A DNA stretch of 64,000 nucleotides from Sympetrum striolatum (Eukaryota; Arthropoda; Insecta; Odonata; Libellulidae). How positions within the stretch are numbered: the first letter of the stretch is position 1; the number at the start of each line of letters is the position of its first letter. Under the pieces are notes generated by a model, which searched no databases, was not told where the DNA came from, and saw only the letters and a program-made list of their open reading frames with translations. The stretch covers positions 30,227,393 to 30,291,392 of the forward strand of contig OX388350.1 of assembly GCA_947579665.1 (NCBI GenBank), given 5' to 3'. The translations under genes were made by a program, and so were the position numbers. This document shows, piece by piece, positions 13,188 to 24,522 of this stretch.

Positions 13188-15680
13188 ATGTCTAAGATTT
13201 GCGTATGGTGTACCATTAGTCAGCCAAATAAACCCAATCTACATGTATGTGCTTTTTACCGGCCGCCCAACTCTTCCCGTCATGTTTTGCGTAACCTAAA
13301 CGATGAAATAAATTTTTACTCGCGTAAAAACAACAATAGCATAATGATAATTGGAGGAGATTTTAATCTTCCAGACATCGATTGGCAAAAGCACGTAGTC
13401 AAGAAAAGAGCTCGGGACAATGACTCTTGTAGGACCTTGTTAAATATAATACAAAAAAATTCATTACACCAGCTAGTCAAAAAGCCTACCAGGGGATTAA
13501 CCATTTTAGATCTTTTTCTTACGAACACCCCCGAACGAGTATCTAACACATCTGTTTGCGATGGAATATCCGATCACAAAGCCATAATTATAGATTTCAA
13601 CCTTAACTTGGTAAAGCACAGAAAACCTAAGCGCAGAGTTTATCTTTACCCGCTAGCCGATTTCGAAGGATATCGTAGTAAACTCATGTACGAATTTCTG
13701 GAGTATAAAACGCGCGCGATATGTTTAAATACCGAGGACACGTGGAATCTCTTTGTAAGAACAATGCGTGACCTAATGGATAAATTTGTACCCTCAAAAC
13801 TTTCAAATCAAATTAATGAACCTAGATGGTATAATAAGGAGACTAGGAGAGCACTAAAGAAACAGAGGCGTTTGCATTCCAAATTAAAAGCCGCTGCGAG
13901 GCAACCGAATAGTATCAACATAGATCGAGTAGAGAGCGAACATAAGGAAGCAAAGTCGGAAACTAAACGAATTATGCGAGATGCCCTCCGTCAATATAAA
14001 AAGAAGATTTTATGCGAACACTTGGAAGAGGACCCAAAAGCGTTTTGGTCGTACGTTCGTGAGGTCCAAGGTAAAGAGCAAACTGTTGGTTCATTAAAGG
14101 ATACTTGCGGTAATATAGTAAACGATGCTAAAGGCAAAGCTAATATCTTGAATGATTTTTTTCGAAGCGTTTTCACGTCTGACGATACATCAAATACTCT
14201 CCCGAATGTTGATAAACCTGAATCAATGTCGAAAATCACCTTCAGAGAAGACGGCATCATTAAACTATTGCAACAGATTAAACCGAATAAAGCTCCGGGT
14301 CCTGAAGACATACCGGCTCGAGTGTTCAAGGAAGTTGCGGAGAGCGTAGCACCTTTTCTTAAAGTTATATTTGACAAGAGTATGAGCGAAGGAAAGGTCC
14401 CGAAAGATTGGAAAATTGCGAATGTCACGCCAATATTTAAAAGTGGCTCTAAGGACGATCCAGCTAATTACAGGCCTATATCTTTAACATCACTGAGCGG
14501 TAAAATTATGGAACATATAATAGCTAGCTCTTTAATGGGTTTTCTTGAAACGTCCAATTTCATAATTAGGAATCAACACGGTTTTCGTAAGACTCGTTCT
14601 TGCGAGTCTCAGCTGGCTTTATTAGTACACGATGTTCTAAACTCTGCTGAAAAACATAAGCAAGTCGATGCGATATTTTTAGATTTTAGGAAGGCTTTCG
14701 ATAAGGTACCTCATCATAAATTGCTGTACAAATTAGAAGTTGCGGGTATCAATGCACAAGTTATTAATTGGATAAAAGACTTTCTCACCGATAGAGAGCA
14801 ACGAGTAGTACTCGATGGTATTAGTTCCAACTTGGTTAAGGTGACCTCGGGCGTCCCTCAGGGCAGTGTAATTGGACCGTTGTTATTTTTAGTATACATC
14901 AACGACCTCAGCAATCACATTGAAAGCAATGTTAGGATATTCGCAGACGACACAGTCATTTACAGGGAAATAGTTAGTTCAGAGGATAGATTAACCCTTT
15001 CGAACGACTTAGATAGAATTATGAACTGGTGCGATGATTGGCAATTAGAGCTTAATGTAGAAAAGTGTTCTGTAGTTAACTTCTTCGAAAGTAAATCTAT
15101 AATAAATGATTATTCTTATAGCCTCCGAGGGGTAAACCTAATGACAGTAGAATCGGTAAAGTATCTTGGAGTAACTCTCACGAATAATCTATCATGGAGT
15201 GCCCACATCCGAAATATATGTGGAAAAGCACTTAAGAAACTCGGCTTCGTTAAAAGAATAGTCGGTAGGAGCGAAGAAAAGGTTCGCGAGCGATGTTACT
15301 TAGCGTTAGTTAGGCCTCACCTTGAGTATGCATGTAGTGTATGGGACCCCGCCGAGAAATGTCATATTCGGGATTTAGAAAAAGTACAACGAAAGGCGAT
15401 ACGATTTGTAAAGAATTGCTACGATAAAACAGCGAGTGTCACTCAGATGTTACAGGACGCGGGATGGGAATCATTAGAAGATAGAAGAAAAATTCAAAGG
15501 ATAAATTTATTAAATAAGTTCAGAGAAATTACGTTTTCAGATGATGTAACCGATATAATGCGACCCCCCTGTTATATGGGCCGTGCTGATACTGCCCGAA
15601 AGATTAGGGAAATAGATGCTAAAACGAATCGTTTCAAAAATTCATTTTTTCCGCGAAGTATACGCGAAAGCAACCGTTAG
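13188..15680 (+). CDS. Non-LTR retrotransposon ORF2 protein (CR1/jockey-like), 5'-truncated
   Basis: An 830-codon uninterrupted frame. Residues about 1-135 are the C-terminal half of an AP-type endonuclease: FYRPP (23-27), GGDFNLPDIDW (56-66), LDLF near 107 and SDH (128-130). A basic linker follows (about 215-275). The reverse transcriptase runs from about 360 to 690: NKAPGPEDIP (367-376), NYRPISL (427-433), LDFRKAFDKVP with the first catalytic Asp (about 498-508), SGVPQGSVIGP (554-564) and the FADD catalytic box (585-588), then YLGV. The C-terminal end SFFPRSIRE is typical of CR1/jockey-like ORF2. The N-terminal endonuclease motifs are missing and upstream codons do not resemble them, so the insertion is 5'-truncated near 13185 and the first Met is probably not the native start. 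The protein would copy its own RNA at a nicked target in the nucleus. The lack of any stop implies a recent insertion. Shorter frames inside it are shadows. Confidence 0.93.
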   Translation: MSKICVWCTISQPNKPNLHVCAFYRPPNSSRHVLRNLNDEINFYSRKNNNSIMIIGGDFNLPDIDWQKHVVKKRARDNDSCRTLLNIIQKNSLHQLVKKPTRGLTILDLFLTNTPERVSNTSVCDGISDHKAIIIDFNLNLVKHRKPKRRVYLYPLADFEGYRSKLMYEFLEYKTRAICLNTEDTWNLFVRTMRDLMDKFVPSKLSNQINEPRWYNKETRRALKKQRRLHSKLKAAARQPNSINIDRVESEHKEAKSETKRIMRDALRQYKKKILCEHLEEDPKAFWSYVREVQGKEQTVGSLKDTCGNIVNDAKGKANILNDFFRSVFTSDDTSNTLPNVDKPESMSKITFREDGIIKLLQQIKPNKAPGPEDIPARVFKEVAESVAPFLKVIFDKSMSEGKVPKDWKIANVTPIFKSGSKDDPANYRPISLTSLSGKIMEHIIASSLMGFLETSNFIIRNQHGFRKTRSCESQLALLVHDVLNSAEKHKQVDAIFLDFRKAFDKVPHHKLLYKLEVAGINAQVINWIKDFLTDREQRVVLDGISSNLVKVTSGVPQGSVIGPLLFLVYINDLSNHIESNVRIFADDTVIYREIVSSEDRLTLSNDLDRIMNWCDDWQLELNVEKCSVVNFFESKSIINDYSYSLRGVNLMTVESVKYLGVTLTNNLSWSAHIRNICGKALKKLGFVKRIVGRSEEKVRERCYLALVRPHLEYACSVWDPAEKCHIRDLEKVQRKAIRFVKNCYDKTASVTQMLQDAGWESLEDRRKIQRINLLNKFREITFSDDVTDIMRPPCYMGRADTARKIREIDAKTNRFKNSFFPRSIRESNR

Positions 15681-15772
15681 GAAAATAGAGTCAAGGTGCT
15701 TGCACCCCCTGCCACACGCCGAAAGGCGGCTTGCAGGGTTCTTACATAGACATAGACATAGACATAGACATT
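15681..15772 (+). repeat. LINE 3' UTR: stem-loop and (CATAGA)n tail
   Basis: Only about 25 bases after the stop codon a hairpin pairs CCCTGC (15707-15712) with GCAGGG (15733-15738) and inside it CGCC with GGCG around a GAAA tetraloop. The tail 15744-15771 repeats ACATAG about four times. This is the putative recognition hairpin and the microsatellite tail made during target-primed reverse transcription. The same hairpin, with a related ACATCT-type tail, occurs in the minus-strand relic at 23.7 kb, which shows that both belong to one family. Confidence 0.8.
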
Positions 15773-15952
15773 TGTGTGCAGATTCACGTTCACAAAACTT
15801 AATCTTCATTTACTTGGAAAGTTTATCTAGGACGCGGCACGCCGAGATTCGATATTTAATCATAATAACGAAAGGAAAAATGAAATATTCAAAATCATAA
15901 CATACTTCCTAAAATGTAAATTCTTCCCTCTTCTGAATCAAATTTAAATAAT

Positions 15953-16815
15953 TAAAAATCTGATGTGGCCAGCACATGACTTTCTCCATACATAAGATGT
16001 AAATATTTATATACGACAGTAATTTCGAACTCTATATTCCATCTAAACTTGGAAGATGAGTAATTTATTTATATATTATTATCTTTTACGTCACAAACAT
16101 TATAAATAATGTTTTTCGGGACATGCTCGATAAAAAACGACGAATTTGGCCTTTCGCCCATAGAGCCCAGAGCACCCACTAAGTACATAATCAGCAACTT
16201 CCGGTTTATCAGTATTTCATGAATAACTCCTAAACAATCAGTGATACAAAAATATGTTTCATACAAAAGTTATAGTAATTTAAATTTTCTAAAACATTTA
16301 TAAATAATAGTATATACCTAAATATCATATTTATGGAGATATTTTGAAAACCGGAAATGAGCTTTGAAGAATGAAGCTCCACTTCCGGTTGACCGATGTA
16401 CTCCAAAAACTAACCAACTCTAACGACTGTAATAAAAGTACTATATATGAAATTTGGTGTTGATCCAACAAATAGTTTTCATGTTAGAGCGCCCACAAAG
16501 TACATAATCATCTTCTTCCGGTTTATCGGTATTTCACGAATAACTCCTAATCAACAGGTGATACAAAAATATGTTAAATACAAAAGTTATAGTAAATTTT
16601 ATTATCTAAAACTTTTATAAGGTATACAATATACGTATATATCATATTTATGGAGATATTTTGAAAACCGGAAATGAGCTTTAACGAATAAAGCTCGACT
16701 TCCGGTTGACCGATTTACTCCAAAAACTAATCAACTCTGACAGCACACACCACAGTACTATATATGAAGTTTGCTATTGATATGACTAATAGTTTTCACG
16801 TTAGACCGCCAACTA

Positions 16816-16853
<38 letters not shown>

Positions 16854-16989
16854 ACAGACATCATTCCGAAAATGGTCAAAACGTGTTCTAGGGACCCCAA
16901 AACATGTATTTCCGTTAAAATCTCGAAGTCGAATTTTTTCATGAAAACAATACTTTCTCTATACTTCGTATATGGAGAAAGTAAAAATG
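15953..16989 (+). repeat. 1-kb dispersed repeat, copy A (internally duplicated, hairpin-rich)
   Basis: This block is shared almost end to end with 54802-55832. It opens with ATCTGATGTGGCCAGCACAT followed by GACTTTCTCCATA and closes with TATGGAGAAAGTAAAAA, so the sequence ACTTTCTCCATA occurs in inverted orientation near both ends. Inside, a segment of about 320-330 bp is tandemly duplicated (about 16159-16490 and 16491-16806); each copy contains a strong hairpin in which AACCGGAA pairs with TTCCGGTT and GAGCTT with AAGCTC. A CA microsatellite and a conserved 3' segment with a terminal hairpin follow. No coding capacity is visible. It is a non-autonomous mobile element or SINE-like repeat; the class is not settled. 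Confidence 0.75.
16817..16848 (+). repeat. (CA)n microsatellite
   Basis: About sixteen CA units inside the 1-kb dispersed repeat; the second copy at 55.66 kb has a shorter, interrupted CA tract at the same place, so the microsatellite is part of the element. The open frame running through it is an artefact. Confidence 0.95.
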
Positions 16990-19375
16990 AGCTTTAAAGA
17001 GTTCATAAGAAATAGAAAATTATTAAACAAACGCCAATATATTCTGTCCACACAACGTTTAATTTTGTATTTTACTACAATTTGATCATTTAGCATTGAT
17101 TGCATTTTGCAGTGAGTGACAAATCATCCAAGCAATTTTCCTAATTTACCTTTGATTCCAAAAATCAAGTCTAAGATTCACCCCTTTACTCTTGCACGGA
17201 ACCGTTGACAGCTTCGAATTTAAGCTGGACGTAAAAGAAATTTTAGTGCTAAAAAAAAATATATATATATATATATACCTATATATATATATATATACCT
17301 ATATATATATAACTTTAAATATGACTAGCGTAAGAATATTTCTTATCTTATATTCGTGCCTTTGACAACAAAAAAATGATAGCCTCCTTGGTGTATATTC
17401 CTTAGTTTATATTAGAGCAAGTAGTTTCCAAAGAATGTATGGAAAGTAAACAATAAATTTGAGCGCATTCATCTTTCTTATTCTCTGTACAGCACACTCT
17501 GTGGTTTCACATTCACGGTTGGAGACGACCTTCTTGATATATTAGATCTAAAAAGGATCACACTAGGCGAATCTCACGAAAAATTACACTATGAAACCCA
17601 AAAGAAATGAGAGAAAGAAATGAGAAAAACCTCTACAAGTAATATTTATCTTAGCTCCGTATTTCAGATACGCCTGCAACTCAAGAAAATAGACTCCTCG
17701 CAAATGAAAAATAATCCCCGAGACAGAAATTCTGCAGTTTGATCCTCAATTAGCTGCGCTGCGCATTATCTTATATTTTCACGACCTTACCCCGAATATG
17801 CTCTATCTCGTTGCATTGGTTACTGATATAGACCCCGTTGATGAGTGATCGATTATGTAAATTCCTAAATTAAACAAAACCGTTGTGAATGGGCGGTTCG
17901 GAACTCCATTCCTCTTGTAAGCGACCACGAATTTTATCACCGATAGTTTGTTGAAGGATTAGTTTCTCACGATAAAAAGACACTTCGACCTCATTTTTGC
18001 ATGTAAATGGAGAATTTTTACATCGACAGGAAAGAGTTAATCATTACAAAGAAATAAGGCTATTTTGCACTGCATACACCATGAGTATACCAAAACCAAA
18101 GCATTTTAGTTTTTATGGATGCGTGATGAAGACATACGAATGATATGTTAAGGATTAGAATTCTAATCGCTGATACATAATAACAATAGAAACGCTGACT
18201 TTTCAAAACTCTTCTGTCTGAAATATTTAATTATAAGCTATCCATGGAGATGAAACATATTTCAATATCATTCGGAAAATCTTATACGTGTGAAAACGTG
18301 ACATTTTTATTGGGGTATCCGTTTCCTTATTTAACACACTACATATTTGTTGGGAAACTCCAAGAAAACAATTTGAATACAGAGGTATATTTATAGACTC
18401 CAACACTAATTTAATCAGATTCATGAGAAAGCTCGGTTGCCTCCCAGGAAAAGTGCTAAGGTAAACAACAGCAAAATATGAAGTAAAAGAAGAGATGAAA
18501 AATAAAAGATTAAGAACGATTGTAACTACCATTAACTAACTCAAAGACAAAATTGCCAATATATTCATTAAACAGCTCACATAACTTAATCAGCTGTAGG
18601 AATATTATACTATATTTCACAGTCTATTTTTTTGAGGCAACAAATTCAAAATTTTGAGCCCATATAAAAAGAAGATAATTTGAAAAGATTTAGAGGTTTT
18701 AAAACTTCTATGGCCGTATTTTTTGGCGTCCCTCGTCCCATTCACCGGTATTCCGAGAAAACAAGGACACCGCACTTTTTAAGAACCTCCAATACGTATT
18801 TCGAATGCGATGCATTCATCGTCTGGAGTAATTAGGTACAAGAATCTGAGATCTTAAACCTCTAATTCCTGAACAGCCGTGTTCAAAATTTTTCTTCTTT
18901 ACGAACTGAAAATAGATAAATTCGACTTACATATACGTGAGTTTTTTATCTCGGGTTTTGCATTATTTCATCGTATTTAAGTGTTAGTATCATCGATAAT
19001 TGACATGTAAGCACTCGGAGAGAATAAAATAATTTTAATGCTTTAAATACGTATAAGCTTTCTGGGTCATGTCAGATTTTAAAATAATGGGTACGAATAT
19101 GTAGCAGTGTATGACACGAGTAAAAAAGTAGTAGTAACGCCTTGGCATCCAGAAGGAAAACACATTTTCACAAGAAAGAAGGATACAGAGTTTAAAGGTT
19201 GTAAAAAGTAAATAACAAACGCTACTGAGAATATCTGTTGGGAATACTCAGGAAAAGATAGGCAAAAAGAGCAGGGAAACCTGCTTTTTCCGAAGAAGCG
19301 CCAAGGAAACGAGTTTTGGTGTGAAACTGAAATCGGCGCGAAATAAAATTCTCGTGAAAAAGCGATAGGCCTTTC

Positions 19376-19407
<32 letters not shown>

Positions 19408-20239
19408 GAAAATGTTTTCCTTTAGAACGTGTCCAAAAGGACGTGGATATTTTTTAAGGCTGAATTCGGAGAAGAAAATAAAGGAGGGGAATCGAGGTTG
19501 AATATTAAGGCCCGGAGAGAGGAAGGATATGGTGGGGAAAAAGTTCGTTTTTCACATTTTTTAAACGAATTGAAAACTTCCTTTCAGCTTCCTCTCTCCC
19601 GCAGCTCTTTAATTATACCCATTTGCACCCAGAATATCCTCTTTCATATTATTTCCCGCCTGCTATTTATTTATTGGCAAGCGGGATATATATAAAGTGA
19701 GCAGTGATTCAAGTAAGTTCCTTATACGAATACTTGCATACGTACAAACGTTTTTATTGGGAATTGGGACGAGCACGCCCCATCTTCAATTGAAGCATTT
19801 TTAATATTAAAACAAGAATATAAAAATAATTTGTACAATTTCTGCCAAAGGCGTTGTGGGTATAGAGAAAAATGTGGAAAATAGAATGTTCTTGTGAATA
19901 AAAAAACGTGATAATTAAGGCGAAAGAGAATAGAAATTTAAATCGCCGAAAAACACCCAAAAAGATGAGGGCCGGTGTGAAAAATCTGCGGAGTGTGTAG
20001 GAAGGATAGTGAGAGATATTCGTCACAGTATAAAATATCAGGAAATTACAAACACAATATACATCAGAATAAAGGTTTGTAATAAGTTAAAAAAAGAATT
20101 TAAGTTAAAAATGAGAATGTGATTTCGTAAGTAAAGGCGTTATGAAACCTAGGAAAAATCCCAAAGAAGAATCCCAGATCTCCCGATTGCCAGTCCGAAT
20201 GTGGTTTCATCGTTACCTACAAAATCTCCCGCGTGTCAT
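16990..20239. other. Unassigned AT-rich region with simple repeats
   Basis: No supported gene. A run of TA dinucleotides interrupted by ACC lies at 17251-17311, and a GA run at 19376-19401. Open frames (18227-18532 minus, 19429-19695 plus, 19754-20026 minus) show no recognisable domain. Confidence 0.5.
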
Positions 20240-20250
20240 ATTGGAATGTT

Positions 20251-20796
20251 CTTGCCAGTTAGCTAATAGTTTAGTTAGACAGAGCAATTGATTGGGAATC
20301 ACGAGATCCAGATTCGAGACCCGTTCCTATTCGCATTTTTTCATGTCCTTCATAAAGAAATGTCTTTAGTTTGTGCGTTGTAAGAGCATCACATTCATAT
20401 TTTAGATTACAAAGTGGTGTAACCTACGGTAATAAGTGCATTGAAGTCAATTAGTGAACAATAATTTTAATGTGGAAATGCACAGCAGTGAGGTGGTAAT
20501 ATAAAGAATAAATTAACTGATCGCTAAGTGGTGAATGAGCGATGTAAAAATATAAAATGTTAAAAATTATAGTATTTGTTTTTTAGTTTATGAAGATGAA
20601 AAAGTAATATTGTTGATGTTTGGCTTTCTATTGAGAATTTCATTTTAATATTTGCCCTTTTCTATTTAATAATTTATATTAATTACTTGTGTATATTGTG
20701 ACCATAATTGAATGTTAGTTTCATTTATTCAAACTCTGCCACCTGGTGCAAACCTATCTGCAGATGTATGTATTAATGATGATAATAATATTAGTA
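20251..20796 (+). repeat. tRNA-derived SINE (candidate)
   Basis: A tRNA-like head has an A-box-like TAGTTTAGTTAG at 20268-20279 and a B-box-like GATTCGAGACC at 20311-20321, a spacing usual for RNA polymerase III type-2 promoters. An unrelated AT-rich body follows. At 20736-20796 the segment ends in a GC-richer piece (CTGCCACCTGGTGC, then CTGCAG) and a GAT/AAT-rich tail, like the 3' ends of LINE-mobilised SINEs. Head and tail could belong to one element of about 545 bp, but no second copy is in the window to prove the boundaries. Confidence 0.45.
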
Positions 20797-22103
20797 AAGA
20801 TGAACAGTCGGAACTGAGATTATGGATTTGGCTAACGTGAAATATTTTACTTTTCAGTATATGTACAAATGTGTACATAATAAAGATACCTTTATCTAAA
20901 GATTAGAAAAACCAACCATTGTTTCCACTGAAACTGTGCTGACTTAATGACCCCAATAAAATAAGTAAAATTACTCTGATCGATAAAATTAATGGAGCGA
21001 AACGCACAGAGTAAACACGCAATTTGCCTCCCGATCGACGGAATCAAAAATGCAACGGAATGAAATTCTCGAACTTGTTCCAGAGAACAAAAATTCCACA
21101 AGTATCTCAAAAATGAAAAGCTGTTCTCGTAAAAAAACACCGATTTCGAATCCTGGGAAAATTTTCCGCAGAAATTTTCATGTTAGACAAACAAAGTTCC
21201 TTGCAAACACTGCGACGAAATTTACGTGAAACGAACCGAGCGGAAAGTTGAAACATGCCTCAACGAGTTTGTAGGATATTTCGACAGCAAGTGGAATAAA
21301 TTATTGTACAGCCAATAAACGGATATTTCCACATGATATAAAACTAAGCAAACAAACGGAGCTTAATAAATATAAATGTTCGGAAACAAAAAACATCTAA
21401 GTCGGATATGCCACGCCTTTTTTTTTGGCTTTTTTGATAATTTTTATGGATAGTTCCGAATCAACAGTACGTAACTACGTCGTTTCTCACGTAAGCTTGT
21501 TCAATCGAGTACGACTTCAAACGTAGTTACAAACTCTGTTCATGACAGATAGAATATCGAATCGTCCGTTGTATTTCCCTCGTGTTTACACTATTAAAAT
21601 TTCCTGACTTAGCGATTATTCTTCCGTCTCTACCGTAGTACATGATCGAGATATCTCTTATATTGAGTTATATCAGATATTTTGCGATAAAGAGAAGATT
21701 ACATGTAGATGTTTAAGTTCATAGTAAAATAGTAGAATAGATGTGAGTTTTCTGCAACTTTTTGTAAATTGCAAGTGTAATATTGACAAATTGATAAATG
21801 AAACGTGGCTTAAAAAGGAAAGATGAAAACTAACGATGTTGTAACTGTAATAATGGAATAAGTGTATTTGAGTGGTACCACGGAATTGTAGTATGAATTG
21901 TGTCTTTTTGTTGTACTAATTTGGGTGTTTGTGTCGTGTTCTATAAAATGGTACTTTGCAGGCATATATAAACAAATTAGCCCCTCAATAAATATCTTTT
22001 TAAATTTTCTATATTTGCATTAGCTATGTGTATAAAATTTTCGCAAAAATTTCCTCATAAATACCCTCAAAATTATGTAAACCAAAGAGCTAATTTCATC
22101 TAT
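20797..22103. other. Unassigned AT-rich region
   Basis: No gene, RNA or repeat could be supported; the only longer frame (20892-21140 minus) lacks recognisable motifs. Confidence 0.5.
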
Positions 22104-22489
22104 ATCTACTGGCGTGGCAGGTAATTTGGTCCGGGGGGAATTCGGACAAGGGGAATTCATACGCGAGGAATTCGTCCACGGGGAATTGATCTCCCGACAG
22201 ATTGGTACGCGGGGAATTGATCCCCCGTGCTGATTTTATTCAGTCTTATGTTAATAACTACTGTTGTTTATTCTTATGTTAATCATACATACACGCCCTG
22301 GTTATTGGTTAATGTCATAAATAAATTAACCGGGGGGTTTGGGTTAGGTTGGGGTGGGTGGGGTTGGGATGATAGTAAAACATCAGCGTAGGGGATCAAT
22401 TCCCCGCATACCAATCTGTCAATTCCCCGCGTACGAATTCCCCGTGTACGAATTCCCCCCGGATCAATTCACCGGGCGCCATCTACTGG
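22104..22489. mobile_element. Foldback / Mutator-like MITE with 9-bp target duplication
   Basis: The element itself spans about 22113-22480 and is flanked on both sides by the identical 9-mer ATCTACTGG (22104-22112 and 22481-22489), read as a target-site duplication. Its arms are inverted repeats of roughly 90-100 bp built from short subrepeats around CGGGGAATT / AATTCCCCG, so each arm is itself repetitive. The central part is AT-rich followed by a G-rich GGGTTAGGTTGGGG run. There is no coding capacity. Repetitive long inverted repeats plus a 9-bp duplication fit foldback elements and non-autonomous Mutator-like elements; a transposase source is not in the window. Confidence 0.7.
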
Positions 22490-23690
22490 TATCAGAAATG
22501 TGTATTTTAGGCCAAATTGCACGGAAGTTAGCCAAAATCAAACCGAACACTGATTGAATGTTTGCGTTCAAACAGAACTGACATCAAACGAAAGGATAAA
22601 AAGAAACGTCAGAGGCAAATTACTTTTAAAAATGTTGTATCGGAGAAGGGAAATGATGTGGAAATATTAAAATCATCTCGATCGACTAATACCGAATGCT
22701 TGCTTTGAAATCAGAGACCGTTTCCTTCCTGGTTGGCATCGATCCTTATTCCCTTTCCGTACAGAGCCACAGATGATACTCCTTCCTCATATAATTTTGA
22801 AGTTCGCGATGATAAGCTAAGGTTTACGGTGGGCATATTTGCTTGATGGAGATGTACCAAGAACCATTTCTTTTCACTTTATCCTCCAAACTTAAAGGAG
22901 ATCACCCTGAATAAAAAACCGATACCCTCGGGCGAAAATGATTTCAGGAGTGCACCCATTAAAGGAAATAACGCGGGAAGTTGTTTCCCCTGAATAATCG
23001 ATGACATGACTGTGGTACGCTTTAAGACAATTTTCCTTCAATCATTTGGAGAGTTTATTTCGATCGGAAACGAAAAGGACATTCCGGTTAAGCTTTCCCT
23101 TCCATAGGAAATATTATCGTTAAAGTTCGCAGCACTTCCCCGTTTACTTCAATTATTCACGCATATTTATAATGGAAAGAAAGTGAAGGGGATATTTAAT
23201 AATGAAATGTTGTGTATAAGATACACTATTTTGCTGGAGAAAACTCTGAAACTACGCTCAACTCAGCTTAATTTTAATAATTTAATCTAGCTATGTGTAC
23301 AGGAGGTAAACAAAATTTTCCATTTTATTTCCAGGGAAAAGTAAATCAATTTTTGATCAATTTCAGTTGAAGGATATTTGAGATTCCCAACATTTTTATT
23401 ATATTGTTCATCTCAAAACAGAAGAAAAGAACTTCTACCAAAATTGCCCCATTCTTGTTTGATATCGACCTCAGGTGAAAAGAGTCAAGGACTCGATCCC
23501 CAGTGGTTTCCACAATGTAGACTCCATCGTGAAAATTGGAAATCTACATGAGTCCATATGAAATGGGTTCGATGTGGTCCATCTTGGGACACGGGACATG
23601 GGCCGTTCAATATGGTTTATCTAAGGCTGCGAGAGATGCGATAAGCTGACCACAAGTCACCCACTGCATATGCCACAGGGCGGGTCCACT
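22490..23690. other. Unassigned region
   Basis: No supported gene. Two GATTCGA-like phrases near 23490 and 23570 (CTCGATCCCC, GGGTTCGATG) faintly resemble B-boxes, without a tRNA-like context. Confidence 0.45.
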
Positions 23691-23697
23691 TACATAC

Positions 23698-24215
23698 ACA
23701 TGCATCATCTACATCTACATATGACCCTGCGAGCCGCCTTTCAAAGTGTCGCTAGGGTTGCACACATCATGAATCCATTCCATTTCGCATATAGTTCGCC
23801 AGGAAATTAATTTTTGATGCGACTAGTCCTAAAATCTAAAATCTTTCCCTGATCTTTGCGGTATAAAGGGAGATTATCTTCTGAGAAAGTTATATCTCTG
23901 AATTTATAAAGTATATTGAGCCTCTTTTTAAATCTTCTGTCTTCTTAAGTTTCCCATCCTTTGTTCTTAAGTATCTGAGTAAAACTCACTGATTTAGCGT
24001 AGCAATTCTTTAAAATACGTATTGGCGATTCTCACCTATTTTTAATGAACGAATTCAACGCTTTTCACGGAGGTCCTACACACTACATACATATTCTACG
24101 TAAGGCCTAACCTAGGCAAAGAAAAATCGCTCACGATATATTGTTCTTCCTTCATATTTATTACTCTCTTGACGTAGCCAAATTTCTCTTTTTCGTTAAC
24201 GCGAAATGTATTGGC
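23698..24215 (-). pseudogene. Relic of the same CR1/jockey-like LINE (3' end, minus strand)
   Basis: Minus-strand translation, with several stops, aligns with the C-terminal 150 residues of the ORF at 13188-15680. It preserves GYVKRV, then VRPYVEYVCSV, then KGWET-EDRR, then LNILYKFRDITFSED and a terminal FPGE-type end in the same order. It is followed by the family 3' hairpin (about 23724-23758) and an ACATCT repeat tail (23703-23722). The protein-coding part is broken by stops, so this is an older, strongly 5'-truncated insertion. It supports the definition of the 3' UTR hairpin in the young copy. Confidence 0.85.
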
Positions 24216-24436
24216 CGGTCCATTACTCATCATATCAAATAATTCATACTCTACCCAACATAGTGATTTTTTTACATTACTTTCACTTCTATTATATCTT
24301 GGCCAAGAATTTTACCACCCACGGATTATAGGCAATTTTCCTACTCTCAATTTTAGGAAAGTCTCAAACTTAGAAATCCTACTTGAGATCCTGTTTATGA
24401 AATATCTTTCTATCTCTGTGCCTAATCAACTATCAA

Positions 24437-24438
<2 letters not shown>
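24216..24438. other. Flank of the array
   Basis: AT-rich DNA between the LINE relic and the TA microsatellite; no feature seen. An open frame that runs through here continues into the TA repeat and is not credible. Confidence 0.5.

Positions 24439-24520
<82 letters not shown>
24439..24520. repeat. (TA)n microsatellite at left edge of array
   Basis: About forty uninterrupted AT dinucleotides immediately before the first unit end (the segment with GCTTCTCCGGATTCATTCAT). TA tracts also lie at nearly every junction between units. Confidence 0.97.

Positions 24521-24522
<2 letters not shown>

Noticed and set aside
16764..16997. 77-codon frame through the CA microsatellite, with a similar one at 55610-55837
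   Set aside because: Lies in the non-coding dispersed repeat and encodes a Thr-His repeat.
22325..22375. Telomere-like GGGTTAGG repeat
   Set aside because: A single G-rich stretch inside the foldback element, not a tandem telomeric array.
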